Assembly: GCA_965221545.1 (NCBI GenBank)
Contig: OZ244901.1
Location: 1,054,001 to 1,118,000 of the forward strand
Reading direction: 5' to 3'
Length of the DNA stretch: 64,000 bases
Source: JAJEFO01 sp022819605
Lineage (GTDB): Bacteria; Pseudomonadota; Alphaproteobacteria; Rhodobacterales; Rhodobacteraceae
The notes under the pieces were generated by a model. It was not told the origin of the DNA. It saw nothing but the letters and a program-made list of their open reading frames with translations, and ran no database searches. Each line of letters begins with the position of its first letter. Positions within the stretch are counted from its first letter, which is position 1. Both the position numbers and the translations under genes were made by a program. Positions 26,246 through 35,658 of the stretch are shown piece after piece.

Positions 26246-27157
26246 ATGCCGCTTGCCATGAATCACGAGGTCTTCATCACCTGTGCCGTCACTGGCGCAG
26301 GCAGCACCCAGGACCGCAGTCCGCATGTGCCCAGGTCGCCGGAGGAGATCGCAGGCTCAGCAATCGACGCGGCAAAGGCCGGGGCAGCCGTGGTCCATTG
26401 TCACGTGCGTGATCCCGAGACGGGCGCACCCGCGCGCAAGACGGAGCTGTACCGGGAAGTGACCGACCGCATCAGGTCGGCCGACGTGGATGTTGTCCTG
26501 AACCTGACTGCCGGCATGGGGGGTGACCTGAAGTTTGGCTCGCCCGACGAGCCGCTGCCATTGCGGGACGGCACGGACATGGCGAGCGCCGAAGAGCGCG
26601 TGGTCCACATTGCCGAGTGCCGGCCCGAGATCTGCACGCTGGATTGCGGCACCATGAACTTTGCCGAGGCCGACTACGTTATGACCAATACGCCCGGAAT
26701 GCTTCGCGCCATGGGCGAGCTGATGACCGAACTTGGCGTGACGCCCGAAATCGAGGCCTTTGATACCGGTCACCTCTGGTTCTCCAGCGCGCTCGTGGAT
26801 GAAGGCGTGCTGAAGGCGCCGGCCTTGGCGCAGCTTTGCATGGGCGTGCCCTGGGGTGCGCCCGATGACCTGAACACGTTCATGGCCATGGTCAACAACG
26901 TGCCGGAGGGATGGACCTGGTCCGCCTTTTCGCTCGGCAGGCATCAGATGGCCTATGTCGCGGCTTCGGTGCTGGCGGGCGGCAATGTGCGCGTCGGTCT
27001 TGAAGACAATCTCTGGCTCGAAAGGGACGTTCTCGCGACAAATGCGCAGCTGGTCGAGCGGGCGGTGCGCATCATCGAGAACATGGGCGCGCGCGTGATC
27101 GGACCCGGCGAGGTGCGGAGCAACCTCGGCCTGACCAAGCGAGCGCCCGTGGCGTGA
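26246..27157 (+). CDS. BKACE (beta-keto acid cleavage enzyme), dehydrocarnitine-type
   Basis: This 303-residue TIM-barrel enzyme of the BKACE (former DUF849) family condenses a beta-keto acid with acetyl-CoA, giving acetoacetate and a new CoA thioester. Zinc ligands His51 and His53 lie in VHCHVRDPETG, and the catalytic Glu is expected in VGLEDNLW. The opening HEVFITCAVTGAG and NLTAGMGGDL are characteristic of the subgroup that cleaves 3-dehydrocarnitine. With CaiD and a CoA ligase upstream, the operon could take carnitine or gamma-butyrobetaine to betainyl-CoA and acetoacetate; the carnitine 3-dehydrogenase step is not encoded here. A GGGAGG site precedes the ATG. Confidence 0.85.
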   Translation: MPLAMNHEVFITCAVTGAGSTQDRSPHVPRSPEEIAGSAIDAAKAGAAVVHCHVRDPETGAPARKTELYREVTDRIRSADVDVVLNLTAGMGGDLKFGSPDEPLPLRDGTDMASAEERVVHIAECRPEICTLDCGTMNFAEADYVMTNTPGMLRAMGELMTELGVTPEIEAFDTGHLWFSSALVDEGVLKAPALAQLCMGVPWGAPDDLNTFMAMVNNVPEGWTWSAFSLGRHQMAYVAASVLAGGNVRVGLEDNLWLERDVLATNAQLVERAVRIIENMGARVIGPGEVRSNLGLTKRAPVA

Positions 27158-27296
27158 CCGGAGTGTCGTTGCGGGCGGTTGAGTTCAGGAGCCATGGGCA
27201 GGAAAGCCGCGCAATCGTTGAACAACGCCAATTCGGGAGCCATTGCGTTTGGCGCCTTTTGGGCGTCGCATTAGACGGAACAACAGGAGCTTTGGG

Positions 27297-28838
27297 ATGC
27301 GAAAACCCAACATCGTTGTCATAATGGCCGACCAGTTGGCGCCGCAGTTCACGGGCGCCTATGGCCATCCGGCAGCGAAGACGCCGCACATGGATTCGCT
27401 GGCCGCGCGAGGAATGCGGTTTGACGCGGCGTATTGCAATTCGCCGCTTTGCGCGCCCTCGCGCGCCGCGTTCATGTCCGGTCAATTGATCAGTCGGATC
27501 GGAGCATTTGACAACGCCAGCGAGTTTCCTGCCAGCGTTCCGACCTTCGCGCACTACCTGAAGGGCTTGGGCTACCACACCTGTCTTTCGGGCAAGATGC
27601 ACTTTGTCGGTCCCGATCAGAAGCACGGCTTCGAGGATCGCGTCACCACCGACATTTACCCGTCGGACTTTGCATGGACACCGAATTGGAACGCCAACGA
27701 GGAGCGGATCGACAAGTGGTATCACAACATGCAGACGGTGAAGGAGAGCGGCGTCGCCGTCGCGACGTTCCAGACCGACTACGATGACGAGGTCGCGTTT
27801 GCCGCCCGACGCTGGTTGATCGATCGGGGTCGCGACCGTGGCGCAGGCGAAAGCGCGCCGTTCTGCCTGGTGGCAAGCTTCATCCACCCTCACGATCCTT
27901 ACGTGGCGAAGCGCGAGTTCTGGGATCTCTATGCTGACGACGAGATCGAACTGCCCGGCATGACGCTTGCCCCGGACGAGCAGGACCCGTTTTCGCGGCG
28001 CGTCATGGACGGCATAGAGGCAAGCACGGTTCCCCTGACGGATGAAGAGGTTCGCCAGGCGCGCCGCGCCTACCTGGCGAATGTCAGCTATTTTGACAGC
28101 AAGATTGGTGCGATCGTTAAGGCGCTGGAGGATATTGGAGAACTTGACGATACCATCGTCATCGTCACCTCGGATCATGGCGACATGCTGGGTGAGCGCG
28201 GGCTCTGGTACAAGATGACGTTCTTCGAACACTCCGCGCGAGTGCCGCTCATCATGGCAGGCCCGGGAGTGGCCAATGGCGTGGCACGGAATGCATGCTC
28301 GCTGGTCGATCTCTTGCCCACGTTCCTCGAAATCGCGGGCGGGAAGGAGTGCATTCCGGATGGGATTCTCGACGGGCGTTCGCTGATGGCTCTCGCACGA
28401 GGCGAGACCGATTTGGCGGACGAGGCCATTGGCGAGTATTGCGCCGAAATGACGCCGTCGCCCGTATTTATGATCAGGCGGGGCAGCCTGAAATACATTC
28501 ATTGCGATGCTGATCCTCCGCAGCTCTTCGATCTTTCGACGGACCCGAACGAGATCGAGAATCTGGCAGAGCGTCCTGAATGGTCCGTCACCGCCAGGAG
28601 CCTTGCCGAAGAGGTAGCTGCGCGCTGGGACAGCGAGGCGCTTCGCCGGCAGGTCTTGGATTCGCAGCGATCGCGTCATGTGCTGAACGCGGCAATGGAG
28701 GCGGGGGCAGGCGAAGCGTGGGACTTCAACCCGCATCGCGATGCGTCAAGCGAATACGTGCGCAACCACATGGACTGGACAGTGGCGGCGGCGCGTTATC
28801 GCTTTCCACCACCGGATGTTGCATCCAGGACAGAATGA
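27297..28838 (+). CDS. betC: Choline-sulfatase-type sulfatase (BetC-like)
   Basis: This is a type I sulfatase of 513 residues that would hydrolyse choline-O-sulfate to choline and sulfate. Cys52 in LCAPSRAAF is the formylglycine site (CxPSR), and IMADQ supplies a metal-binding Asp. Blocks shared with BetC include SGKMHFVGPDQ-HGFE, TTDIYP-DF-WTP, SDHGDMLGERGLW and a C-terminal YVRNHM. No signal peptide is present, which fits cytoplasmic BetC. The ATG at 27297 has GGAG eight bases upstream. It lies 140 bases after the BKACE gene. Its last ~70 codons are duplicated, in decayed form, at 35.95-36.2 kb. A formylglycine-generating enzyme is not encoded in the window. Confidence 0.85.
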   Translation: MRKPNIVVIMADQLAPQFTGAYGHPAAKTPHMDSLAARGMRFDAAYCNSPLCAPSRAAFMSGQLISRIGAFDNASEFPASVPTFAHYLKGLGYHTCLSGKMHFVGPDQKHGFEDRVTTDIYPSDFAWTPNWNANEERIDKWYHNMQTVKESGVAVATFQTDYDDEVAFAARRWLIDRGRDRGAGESAPFCLVASFIHPHDPYVAKREFWDLYADDEIELPGMTLAPDEQDPFSRRVMDGIEASTVPLTDEEVRQARRAYLANVSYFDSKIGAIVKALEDIGELDDTIVIVTSDHGDMLGERGLWYKMTFFEHSARVPLIMAGPGVANGVARNACSLVDLLPTFLEIAGGKECIPDGILDGRSLMALARGETDLADEAIGEYCAEMTPSPVFMIRRGSLKYIHCDADPPQLFDLSTDPNEIENLAERPEWSVTARSLAEEVAARWDSEALRRQVLDSQRSRHVLNAAMEAGAGEAWDFNPHRDASSEYVRNHMDWTVAAARYRFPPPDVASRTE

Positions 28839-29534
28839 ACATTCGATCCGCAGTTGCCGGAGTCGCTGCGGCTGGCTGTTCGGACAAGTGAGGTCCGGCG
28901 GCAGCTTCCACATGGGTGCCGTTGCTGACGCCGGGTAGCTCGATTCGGCGACAGCAATGAATCAGGAGCGGACGTTTCCGCCGACGTGAATTTGGAACTC
29001 TGGGCGAAACCGGATGCCAGGGACGCTTGGAATGTTGTGGTGCTGGCACCGAACGGCAGCTGGCAGGCATCTGCAGAGGCTTCTAGGGCGGGTCTCTGCT
29101 GGGCTTGTGGTGCGGTTCCCGGTCAGGGAATGCGACAAATGCCACGCGCCTCTCCGAACGGCAGCGGCAGGCCTGCACAATTTGCCGGTGGGCGCTGGGG
29201 CGGCGGAATTCGGGGGCGCCGGCTCGCGGCGCGGATGGCGGTGACGCCCGGCCTGGACGCTGTCCGGTTGCCGGTCGTCATCCTCGAGGATCGCATGAAG
29301 ACCATGCAGGCGGACCACAAGGCCGATATTGGCCCTGAAAGCACACAGGTACCGATTCCTCCCTAGGATCCCTTTTGGGTTCAAGCGAACCAGGTCGGGG
29401 CACTTCGCAAACTCGGAAAGCTGTCGGCCAGCGAAAGCGCTGCGGATGCAATGTGCCTGCAGACCCGTTGGCGCACATCCCGTCCCCCGGACGGGACCAC
29501 ATCCTTCTCACAGGATGAACACAGTATGTCTGCC
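28839..29534. other. Intergenic after the sulfatase
   Basis: About 700 bases with no gene I can support. The first ~75 bases align with the sequence after the decayed sulfatase tail (36199 onward) and with the sequence left of the SnoaL gene at 38415-38476. The rest looks featureless. Confidence 0.5.
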
Positions 29535-30452
29535 TCAGTCCGGCGCAGCGACCTGTTGCGCGCGCCCTCGGTCACGCTCAACAAGAAACTCCGCGAACAA
29601 TTGTTGCGTCGATGTGACTTCGGCCTTTCTCCAAACCGCCATTGTCGGCACGGTTGCGTTGAGATTCCTGATCGGTCGAATGACCAAGCCCTTTCGCAGA
29701 ATGTTCTCCGCGCATGTCGTGTGAATGGTAATGCCCATTTCACATGCGACCAGGCCGAAGATTCCTTCCGAATTGAACGCATACTGAGCGATTTCCGGGA
29801 CAAACCCGGCGCGACGGCAAATTCTGAAGAGGTGATCGTTGTAGTGTTGCCAACCGCTTGGGTTGCCGAGCACGATCGGTTCTCCCGCGAGGTCGCCTAG
29901 ATCGATGGCCTGTTGATTGGCCAGTGGATGATTTTCGTAGAGCACGGCCACGTACGGATCGTTTTGAACAGTCGCGCTCGCGAATTCCGAGTGGTTGATG
30001 GGGCCAGTAAGGAACCCGAAATCGAGATTTCCGTACTTGAGCTTTTCCAGTTGTCCCGCCGTGAACCCATGCTCGGGCTCTATCGTGATGTCGGGATACC
30101 GTTCATAAAAATCCCGCAGGATCTCGGGAAGCTCTCCGCAAATGGCAAAATCCGTGTAACCGATAACCAGATGGCCGAGTTCGCCGGTCGTTGCCTTGTT
30201 CGTTCGGGCGATTACGCCCTCCATCGTACTGAGCACATCTTGGCAGCCGGCGAAAAAAACCGCACCGGCGTGTGTGAGCCTTACACGCCGATTGGAACGT
30301 TCGAGGAGTTGAACGCCGAGCTGGGTCTCAAGGTGCTTGACGGAACGGCTCAACGCTGGCTGCGCCAGGTTCAACCGCTCGGCGGCACGCCGGAAATGCA
30401 ACTCTTCGGCGACAGCCGCAAAGTACCTGATATGTTTCAGTCCGAAATTCAT
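29535..30452 (-). CDS. LysR-family transcriptional regulator
   Basis: This is a LysR-type regulator of 305 residues. The N-terminal winged helix-turn-helix reads HIRYFAAVAEELHFRRAAER and LNLAQPALSRSVKHLETQLG; the effector-binding domain begins near residue 92 (GHLVIGYTDFAICGELPEIL). It is divergent from the TRAP transporter operon, with 95 bases between starts, the standard arrangement for a LysR regulator controlling the neighbouring genes, so it probably responds to the TRAP substrate or a product of the amidohydrolase-like enzyme. Confidence 0.92.
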   Translation of the reverse strand: MNFGLKHIRYFAAVAEELHFRRAAERLNLAQPALSRSVKHLETQLGVQLLERSNRRVRLTHAGAVFFAGCQDVLSTMEGVIARTNKATTGELGHLVIGYTDFAICGELPEILRDFYERYPDITIEPEHGFTAGQLEKLKYGNLDFGFLTGPINHSEFASATVQNDPYVAVLYENHPLANQQAIDLGDLAGEPIVLGNPSGWQHYNDHLFRICRRAGFVPEIAQYAFNSEGIFGLVACEMGITIHTTCAENILRKGLVIRPIRNLNATVPTMAVWRKAEVTSTQQLFAEFLVERDRGRAQQVAAPD

Positions 30453-30453
30453 G

Positions 30454-30489
30454 ATATCAAAACGGCATCAGAAAATCCTAATTTGATAT
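30454..30489. promoter_or_regulatory. Inverted repeat in the LysR-TRAP divergent region
   Basis: ATATCAAA (30454-30461) and TTTGATAT (30482-30489) form an inverted repeat separated by 20 bases, starting at the first codon of the lysR gene. It could be part of the LysR binding region. The wide spacing makes this tentative. Confidence 0.35.
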
Positions 30490-30547
30490 TATACATGCAT
30501 TGCATTACATGCGACAATTTCTTCCTGCACACAACAGGGAGGAAATG

Positions 30548-31561
30548 ATGCTCGAAATGATTGCTCGAAAGATTGCTTCCGCAACCGTCGTGGCGGCTGG
30601 ACTGGCCTATGGATGCGGAGTTGCAAGCGCGGCCGATGCAACCATAAATCTCGGCTACGCGGCGGCAGAAACCAGCAGTTACGCCGTTCTGGCGGACAAG
30701 TTCGAGGAGCTGGCCGAGGAATATTCAGGCGGCAGCATCGACGTGAAAGTGCGCTGCTGCGCGCAACTCTTGACAGAAGACGAGGCTTTCAAGGCGATGC
30801 AGCTGGGCACCGTCGACATGTATATCATCACCGGCAACAACGTGTCGCCGCACTTCCCGCTGATGGATGCGTTCGTCCTTCCGTACATCTTCCAGAGCAA
30901 GGAACATGCCTACAAGGTTCTGGAGGGTGATGTCGGGAAGGAATTCGCCGAACAACTCAAGGCGGCGACAAAGGTACACCTCCTTACCTATGGTTTTGTC
31001 GGTGACCGCGATTTCTACAATTCTCGCCAGCCGATCAAGACCATGGCGGACATGAAAGGCCTGAAGGTTCGGGTGCCGAAGAACCAGGTCATGATTGACA
31101 CATTCAAGGAATTCGGGGCAGCGCCGATTCCGTTGGCTTGGGCTGATACGCCGACCGCATTGCAGACGGGAACAGTTGATGGTGCTGACAACGGAACCTC
31201 GTTCATCAAGTCGCAGAAGTTTTACGAGATCATGCCCTATTTCACTCAACTCGAGCACTTCTCGTACATGTCGCCCCTCTTTGCGAGCCCGCGCATCATG
31301 GGCAGGCTCAACGATGATCAAGTGGCGGCCGTAATGAATGCTGCCCATGATGCGGGGGTCTTCCATAAAGAGGAGATGTCGAGGCAGATCTCGGAGATCC
31401 GGGCCTTCCTCACGACCGAGGGGCAGGGCGGCATGCAGACGACCGAATTCGACAAGTCAGATTTCATCGCTGCGGGCCAGCGCGTGCAGGATCGCTATGC
31501 GGCAGAAAAGGGTGACGACTTCAAGAAATTGCTGTCCGCTATCCGGGCAGCTGCAGAATAA
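30548..31561 (+). CDS. TRAP transporter periplasmic substrate-binding protein (DctP-type)
   Basis: This 337-residue receptor of a tripartite ATP-independent periplasmic transporter delivers its ligand to the DctQM membrane part. A signal peptide (IASATVVAAGLAYGCGVASA) precedes ADATINLGYAAAE. The DctP core shows MQLGTVDMYIITGNNVS, MKGLKVRVPKNQVMIDTF with the Arg that usually binds the ligand carboxylate, and WADTPTALQTGTVDGADNG. GGGAGG sits five bases before the chosen ATG. The conserved Arg suggests an organic acid ligand. Confidence 0.92.
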   Translation: MLEMIARKIASATVVAAGLAYGCGVASAADATINLGYAAAETSSYAVLADKFEELAEEYSGGSIDVKVRCCAQLLTEDEAFKAMQLGTVDMYIITGNNVSPHFPLMDAFVLPYIFQSKEHAYKVLEGDVGKEFAEQLKAATKVHLLTYGFVGDRDFYNSRQPIKTMADMKGLKVRVPKNQVMIDTFKEFGAAPIPLAWADTPTALQTGTVDGADNGTSFIKSQKFYEIMPYFTQLEHFSYMSPLFASPRIMGRLNDDQVAAVMNAAHDAGVFHKEEMSRQISEIRAFLTTEGQGGMQTTEFDKSDFIAAGQRVQDRYAAEKGDDFKKLLSAIRAAAE

Positions 31562-31680
31562 CCCGTCGGACTTTCCGTGTGGGTGAAATGGGCCGGAGTC
31601 ATGCTACAGCTAGAATCGGCCCATTCCGCCTTGCTTGCGCGCATCGACGAGAAATGACGAATTCGCGTTCCTGAAACGGG

Positions 31681-32187
31681 ATGATCTGCGGCGAAGGGAA
31701 GACCTTGCTTTCCATTCTGGACAAGTACTTTGAAGACGTTCTTTGCACGATCAGCCTGGCGGTCGTTGCCTGCAGCGTGATGATCCAGGTCATTCTTCGA
31801 TTCGTGTTTTCTTCGGCCAGCGCCTGGGCCGAAGAGACAGCTGTATTCGGCATGATTTTTGCCGTCTATCTCGGAGCCTCATTGGCTGTCCGCGAACGTG
31901 CACACATACGCATAACGATGCTTGTCAACGCTTTGCCGCGCCCGCTGCAAATCGTGTGCATCGTTCTGGCTGACGCTGCGTGGTTCGGCTTCGTCTGGTT
32001 CATGGTTCATCAGGCAGTCCTGTTTACCCAACTGCTGTTTGAAGTGACTTACATCACGCCCGGCCTTGGCATCGAGCAAAGATGGGTGCAAATTTTCATT
32101 CCGGCCGGCTTCGTCCTGATGGCGTTCCGGATGCTGCAGGTCTATTGGCGTTGGGGCAAGTCCGGCTGGACAGGCCTGCCGCTATGA
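31681..32187 (+). CDS. TRAP transporter small membrane subunit (DctQ-type)
   Basis: This 168-residue membrane protein has four predicted helices (about 17-37, 50-70, 90-112, 132-152). The DctQ hallmark WAEETAVFGMIFAVYLGASLAVRE, with charged residues inside a membrane-adjacent stretch, is clear. An in-frame TTG at 31708 with GGGAAG just upstream may be the real start, giving a shorter N terminus. Its stop overlaps the DctM start (ATGA), so the two are translationally coupled. Confidence 0.88.
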   Translation: MICGEGKTLLSILDKYFEDVLCTISLAVVACSVMIQVILRFVFSSASAWAEETAVFGMIFAVYLGASLAVRERAHIRITMLVNALPRPLQIVCIVLADAAWFGFVWFMVHQAVLFTQLLFEVTYITPGLGIEQRWVQIFIPAGFVLMAFRMLQVYWRWGKSGWTGLPL

Positions 32188-33479
32188 ACGGCCCCCTGAT
32201 CATGGCGGCCGTCTTCGTCTTCACGATGGCCATCGGTGTGCCAATCCCCTTTGCCGCCGGCATCGCGACAGTCGCCGGAATTCTGATAGCCGACATTCCG
32301 CTTACCTTGATGGCTCAGTCTGCCTGGACGGCCTTCGAGCCCTTTCCCTTGGTGACGATTCCACTCTTCGTGCTGGCGGGACAGTTGATGGAACACGGCG
32401 GCATGTCGGAAAAACTGGTTGCGATCGCCCACAGGCTTGTCGGCGCCTACAAGGGCGGACTCGGTCTTGTAACCGTCGTTGCCTGCATGTTTTTTGCAGC
32501 GCTGTCAGGATCCGGCCCGGCAACGACGGCTGCAATTGGATCGATCACGATTCCTGCCATGATCAAAGAAAGCTACAAGCCGAGATTTGCTGGTGCAATT
32601 GCCGCGGCGGCCGGGGCGCTTGGCAGCATGATCCCTCCAAGCAACCTGCTGATCATCTACGCGCTTGTCTCGGATGAGTCCATTCCTCGCCTGTTTCTCG
32701 CGGGCATTCTCCCCGGGATAGCCCTTGGTTTGCTTCTGATGCTGGTCACGTTCATCGTCGCGTCGTACAGCGGCTACGGCGGCGTCGGAGAAGCGTTCAG
32801 GTGGCGGCCGCTTCTCGAAGCGCTTTGGGAAGGGAAATGGGCGGTCTTTGCGCCGGTCCTGATACTTGGCGGAATTTACACCGGCGTCTTCACTCCATCC
32901 GAAGCCGCTGGCGTGGCAGTATTTTACGGATTGTTTGTCGGCCTGTTCGTTTATCGGGGCCTTACCCTGACGAAGGTGTTTGAAGCCTTCAGGTTCACCG
33001 CTATCGTGATCGGAACGGTTCTGTTCATTCTCGGCTCAACCAAGGCTTTCGGACAACTCGTCACGCTCTTTGACATTCCACAGACTATCCTTGCACTCTT
33101 CGAGAACTTGACGGCGTACCCTTGGCTGGTGCTGCTCCTGATCGGCGTGTTCTACATTCTGGTCGGCATGTGGCTGGAGAGCATTCCGCAAATCATCATC
33201 TTTACAGCGGTCTTTCTTCCATTGGTTACGAGCCTTGGTGTGGATCCGATCCTGTTCGGCATATTCACTGTCATGACCTGCGAACTCGGGTTCCTGACGC
33301 CGCCAATCGGGGTGAACCTGTTTGTCGCCGCACGTATCAGCAAGACTTCGATCGAGCAGATTTCGGTCGGCGTGCTGCCGTTGTTGATCCCCTATATCGT
33401 GATGATCGTCATCCTCGTGTTCTTTTCTGAATGGGTAACTTTCCTTCCGGACCTGGTTTACGGAGAGCGAGCATATTAG
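32184..33479 (+). CDS. TRAP transporter large membrane subunit (DctM-type)
   Basis: This is the ion-coupled channel subunit (431 residues) of the TRAP transporter, with about 12-13 hydrophobic helices. Typical blocks are PIPFAAGIATVAGILIAD, IPLFVLAGQLMEHGGMSEKL, SGSGPATTAAIGSITIPAM, GALGSMIPPSNLLIIYALVS, GGIYTGVFTPSEAAGVAVFY and GFLTPPIGVNLFVAA. The ATG overlaps the DctQ stop, and the next gene begins four bases after its stop. The whole set is one operon with the dimethylformamidase-like gene. Confidence 0.93.
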   Translation: MNGPLIMAAVFVFTMAIGVPIPFAAGIATVAGILIADIPLTLMAQSAWTAFEPFPLVTIPLFVLAGQLMEHGGMSEKLVAIAHRLVGAYKGGLGLVTVVACMFFAALSGSGPATTAAIGSITIPAMIKESYKPRFAGAIAAAAGALGSMIPPSNLLIIYALVSDESIPRLFLAGILPGIALGLLLMLVTFIVASYSGYGGVGEAFRWRPLLEALWEGKWAVFAPVLILGGIYTGVFTPSEAAGVAVFYGLFVGLFVYRGLTLTKVFEAFRFTAIVIGTVLFILGSTKAFGQLVTLFDIPQTILALFENLTAYPWLVLLLIGVFYILVGMWLESIPQIIIFTAVFLPLVTSLGVDPILFGIFTVMTCELGFLTPPIGVNLFVAARISKTSIEQISVGVLPLLIPYIVMIVILVFFSEWVTFLPDLVYGERAY

Positions 33480-33483
33480 TGCC

Positions 33484-35658
33484 ATGGCCAAAGACCATCG
33501 CATCGTTCCGCTGGCGGGGTATGCTGACCGGCTGTCGGTCCGGCCGGGAGAGACCATTGGGTTCAAGGTTTCGTCAACCGGCACCGAGCCGTTCACTGTC
33601 AGGCTAACTCGGTCAATATGCGCCGATCCTAATCCGGCCGGGGCGGGAATTGTCGAGGAACCAGTGGCTGGGGCGCTTGCGGAACAGGCATTTCCGTCAC
33701 GTTTTCAACCGTTCTACCCTGGGTCCTATGCGATAACGGAAAAGCGGGTGTTGCTGCGGCCCGGTGACGGGTTTTTGATGGCCGCAACCATCTTTCTGAC
33801 GCTTGCCAAGGAAAGTCCGCAAACAATCCTGAGTATCGGAGATGTCAAGCTCTTTGTTTCAGGAGAGGGCGTGGCAGCGATTTCGATTGGCGAGGAAGTG
33901 GTTCCCGCTCCTGCCGCCGTCAAGCTGCGACGTTGGTACGAAATTGAAGCAGGATTCGATTCCGCCTCGGGCGAACTCTTCATTCGTCAACGGCAACTCG
34001 GAACAGCCTGCGTGGCGACGGCGCATGACTCCAAGATTTGCAGGCTGACGATCGGCGAAGTCCACCAGCGCGCATGCATCGCGGCTAGGTTGCAGGACGG
34101 TGTCGCGCGCGAGCATTTCAACGGCAAGATTGAAGCGCCCGGGCTGTATCTCGGGACCGAAAGGTCCAGTGGATCCGAGATCGTTCAATGGGACTTTTCC
34201 AAGGACATCTCCACCACGACGGTACGTGATTCGAGCCCAAATCGTATCGATGCCCAACTCGTCAATCTTCCGGCACGCGCCGTGACGGGCTCATGCTGGA
34301 ACGCGACGGAAATGTGTTGGCGGCATGCCCCTGAACACTATGGCGCAATTCACTTCCATGAGGACGACATTTACGATTTTCAATGGGAAGACGATTTTAC
34401 TTTCAACGTACCCGAGAATTTTCCGAGCGGCGTCTATGTGATGCGCATTTCGTGCGGCGAGCACGCGGATGCCATTCCCTTCTATGTATGTCCCTCTAGG
34501 GGAAAACCCTGTGCGAAATTGTGTGTGCTGATCCCGACCTTCACCTATGTGGCCTACGGCAATCACGCGCGGCCGGACTATGATCCTTCTTGGCAGGTCC
34601 GCAACCGGGAGTGGGACGCATATCCGCACAATCCGGCCGAGTTTCCCGGTTATGGCCTTTCGACCTACAACTTCCATTCTGATGGCTCCGGTATCTGCCA
34701 TGCGTCCTTCAGGCGACCGCTGCTAAACCTGCGGCCGGGCTATGTGACGTTCGGAAACACGGAGTGCTCGGGACTGCGTCATTTCCAGGCGGACAGTCAC
34801 CTGATTTCCTGGCTGCACGCGAAGGGCATTGCTTACGATGTCATCACCGATTGGGAGCTGCACGAAGAGGGATTGGCATGCCTTGCAGAATACCATGCTG
34901 TCATGACGACAAGTCACCCAGAATATCACACGGACCGAACGTTGGATGCGCTGCAGAGCTATCGCGATTCCGGCGGCAACCTGATGTACTTGGGTGGCAA
35001 CGGCTTCTATTGGCGGATCGCCCTTCACAAAGATGAGGCGGGCACCATTGAGATTCGTCGCACGGAGAGCGGCATCAGGGCCTGGGCGGCGGAGCCGGGC
35101 GAATACTATAATGCATTCGACGGTGCTTATGGCGGTCTTTGGCGCAGAAGTGGCCGCCCACCGCAAAAGCTAGCCGGAGTAGGATTCACTGCGCAAGGCG
35201 AGTTTTTTGGTTCACATTACCGGCGAAAATGTTTCGACGCAGATTATGACTGGATATTTGAAGGTGTGCACGGTGACATCATCGGTGATTTCGGTTTCAG
35301 TGGCGGTGGCGCTGCGGGATTTGAAATGGATCGCGTCGACCATCGCTTGGGCTCGCCGGAAGATGTTGTCATCCTTGCCAGTTCCGAGGCACATGAGGAT
35401 CGACCGATGCTGGTTCCTGAGGAATTGTTGACCCACTTGACCAACTGGCCTGGCGAACCCGTCGGCGATTTGCTCAGGGCGGACATGGTCTATTTTGATC
35501 TTCCCGCGGGCGGCCATGTGTTTTCGGCCGGGTCCATCACTTTCTGCGGCAGCCTTCCTTGGAACAACTACAACAACAACATCTCTACAATCCTTGAAAA
35601 TGTCGTGCGCAGGATGGTTCATCGCGCGCACCCTGAACGGCCCCGGCCAATCGCCTGA
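33484..35658 (+). CDS. Large-subunit homologue of N,N-dimethylformamidase (DmfA2-like)
   Basis: This 724-residue protein resembles the large (about 760-residue) subunit of bacterial dimethylformamidase, an iron enzyme that hydrolyses formamides to an amine and formate. The N-terminal third is beta-rich with a lectin/jelly-roll character (about 130-260). The catalytic half carries LIPTFTYVAYGNHARPDYD, YGLSTYNFHSDGSG, LRHFQADSHLISWLHAKGI, TTSHPEYHTDRTLDAL and NLMYLGGNGFYW. In the characterised enzyme a mononuclear iron is bound by two tyrosines and one glutamate; Tyr358, Tyr395 and Glu480 are plausible equivalents. No small-subunit gene is next to it. Four bases behind dctM, it very likely acts on the imported compound. 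It may hydrolyse another amide. Confidence 0.8.
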   Translation: MAKDHRIVPLAGYADRLSVRPGETIGFKVSSTGTEPFTVRLTRSICADPNPAGAGIVEEPVAGALAEQAFPSRFQPFYPGSYAITEKRVLLRPGDGFLMAATIFLTLAKESPQTILSIGDVKLFVSGEGVAAISIGEEVVPAPAAVKLRRWYEIEAGFDSASGELFIRQRQLGTACVATAHDSKICRLTIGEVHQRACIAARLQDGVAREHFNGKIEAPGLYLGTERSSGSEIVQWDFSKDISTTTVRDSSPNRIDAQLVNLPARAVTGSCWNATEMCWRHAPEHYGAIHFHEDDIYDFQWEDDFTFNVPENFPSGVYVMRISCGEHADAIPFYVCPSRGKPCAKLCVLIPTFTYVAYGNHARPDYDPSWQVRNREWDAYPHNPAEFPGYGLSTYNFHSDGSGICHASFRRPLLNLRPGYVTFGNTECSGLRHFQADSHLISWLHAKGIAYDVITDWELHEEGLACLAEYHAVMTTSHPEYHTDRTLDALQSYRDSGGNLMYLGGNGFYWRIALHKDEAGTIEIRRTESGIRAWAAEPGEYYNAFDGAYGGLWRRSGRPPQKLAGVGFTAQGEFFGSHYRRKCFDADYDWIFEGVHGDIIGDFGFSGGGAAGFEMDRVDHRLGSPEDVVILASSEAHEDRPMLVPEELLTHLTNWPGEPVGDLLRADMVYFDLPAGGHVFSAGSITFCGSLPWNNYNNNISTILENVVRRMVHRAHPERPRPIA

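Noticed and set aside
27072..28736. 554-codon minus-strand frame across the sulfatase gene
   Set aside because: Antisense shadow of the sulfatase and BKACE 3' end, with no recognisable domain.
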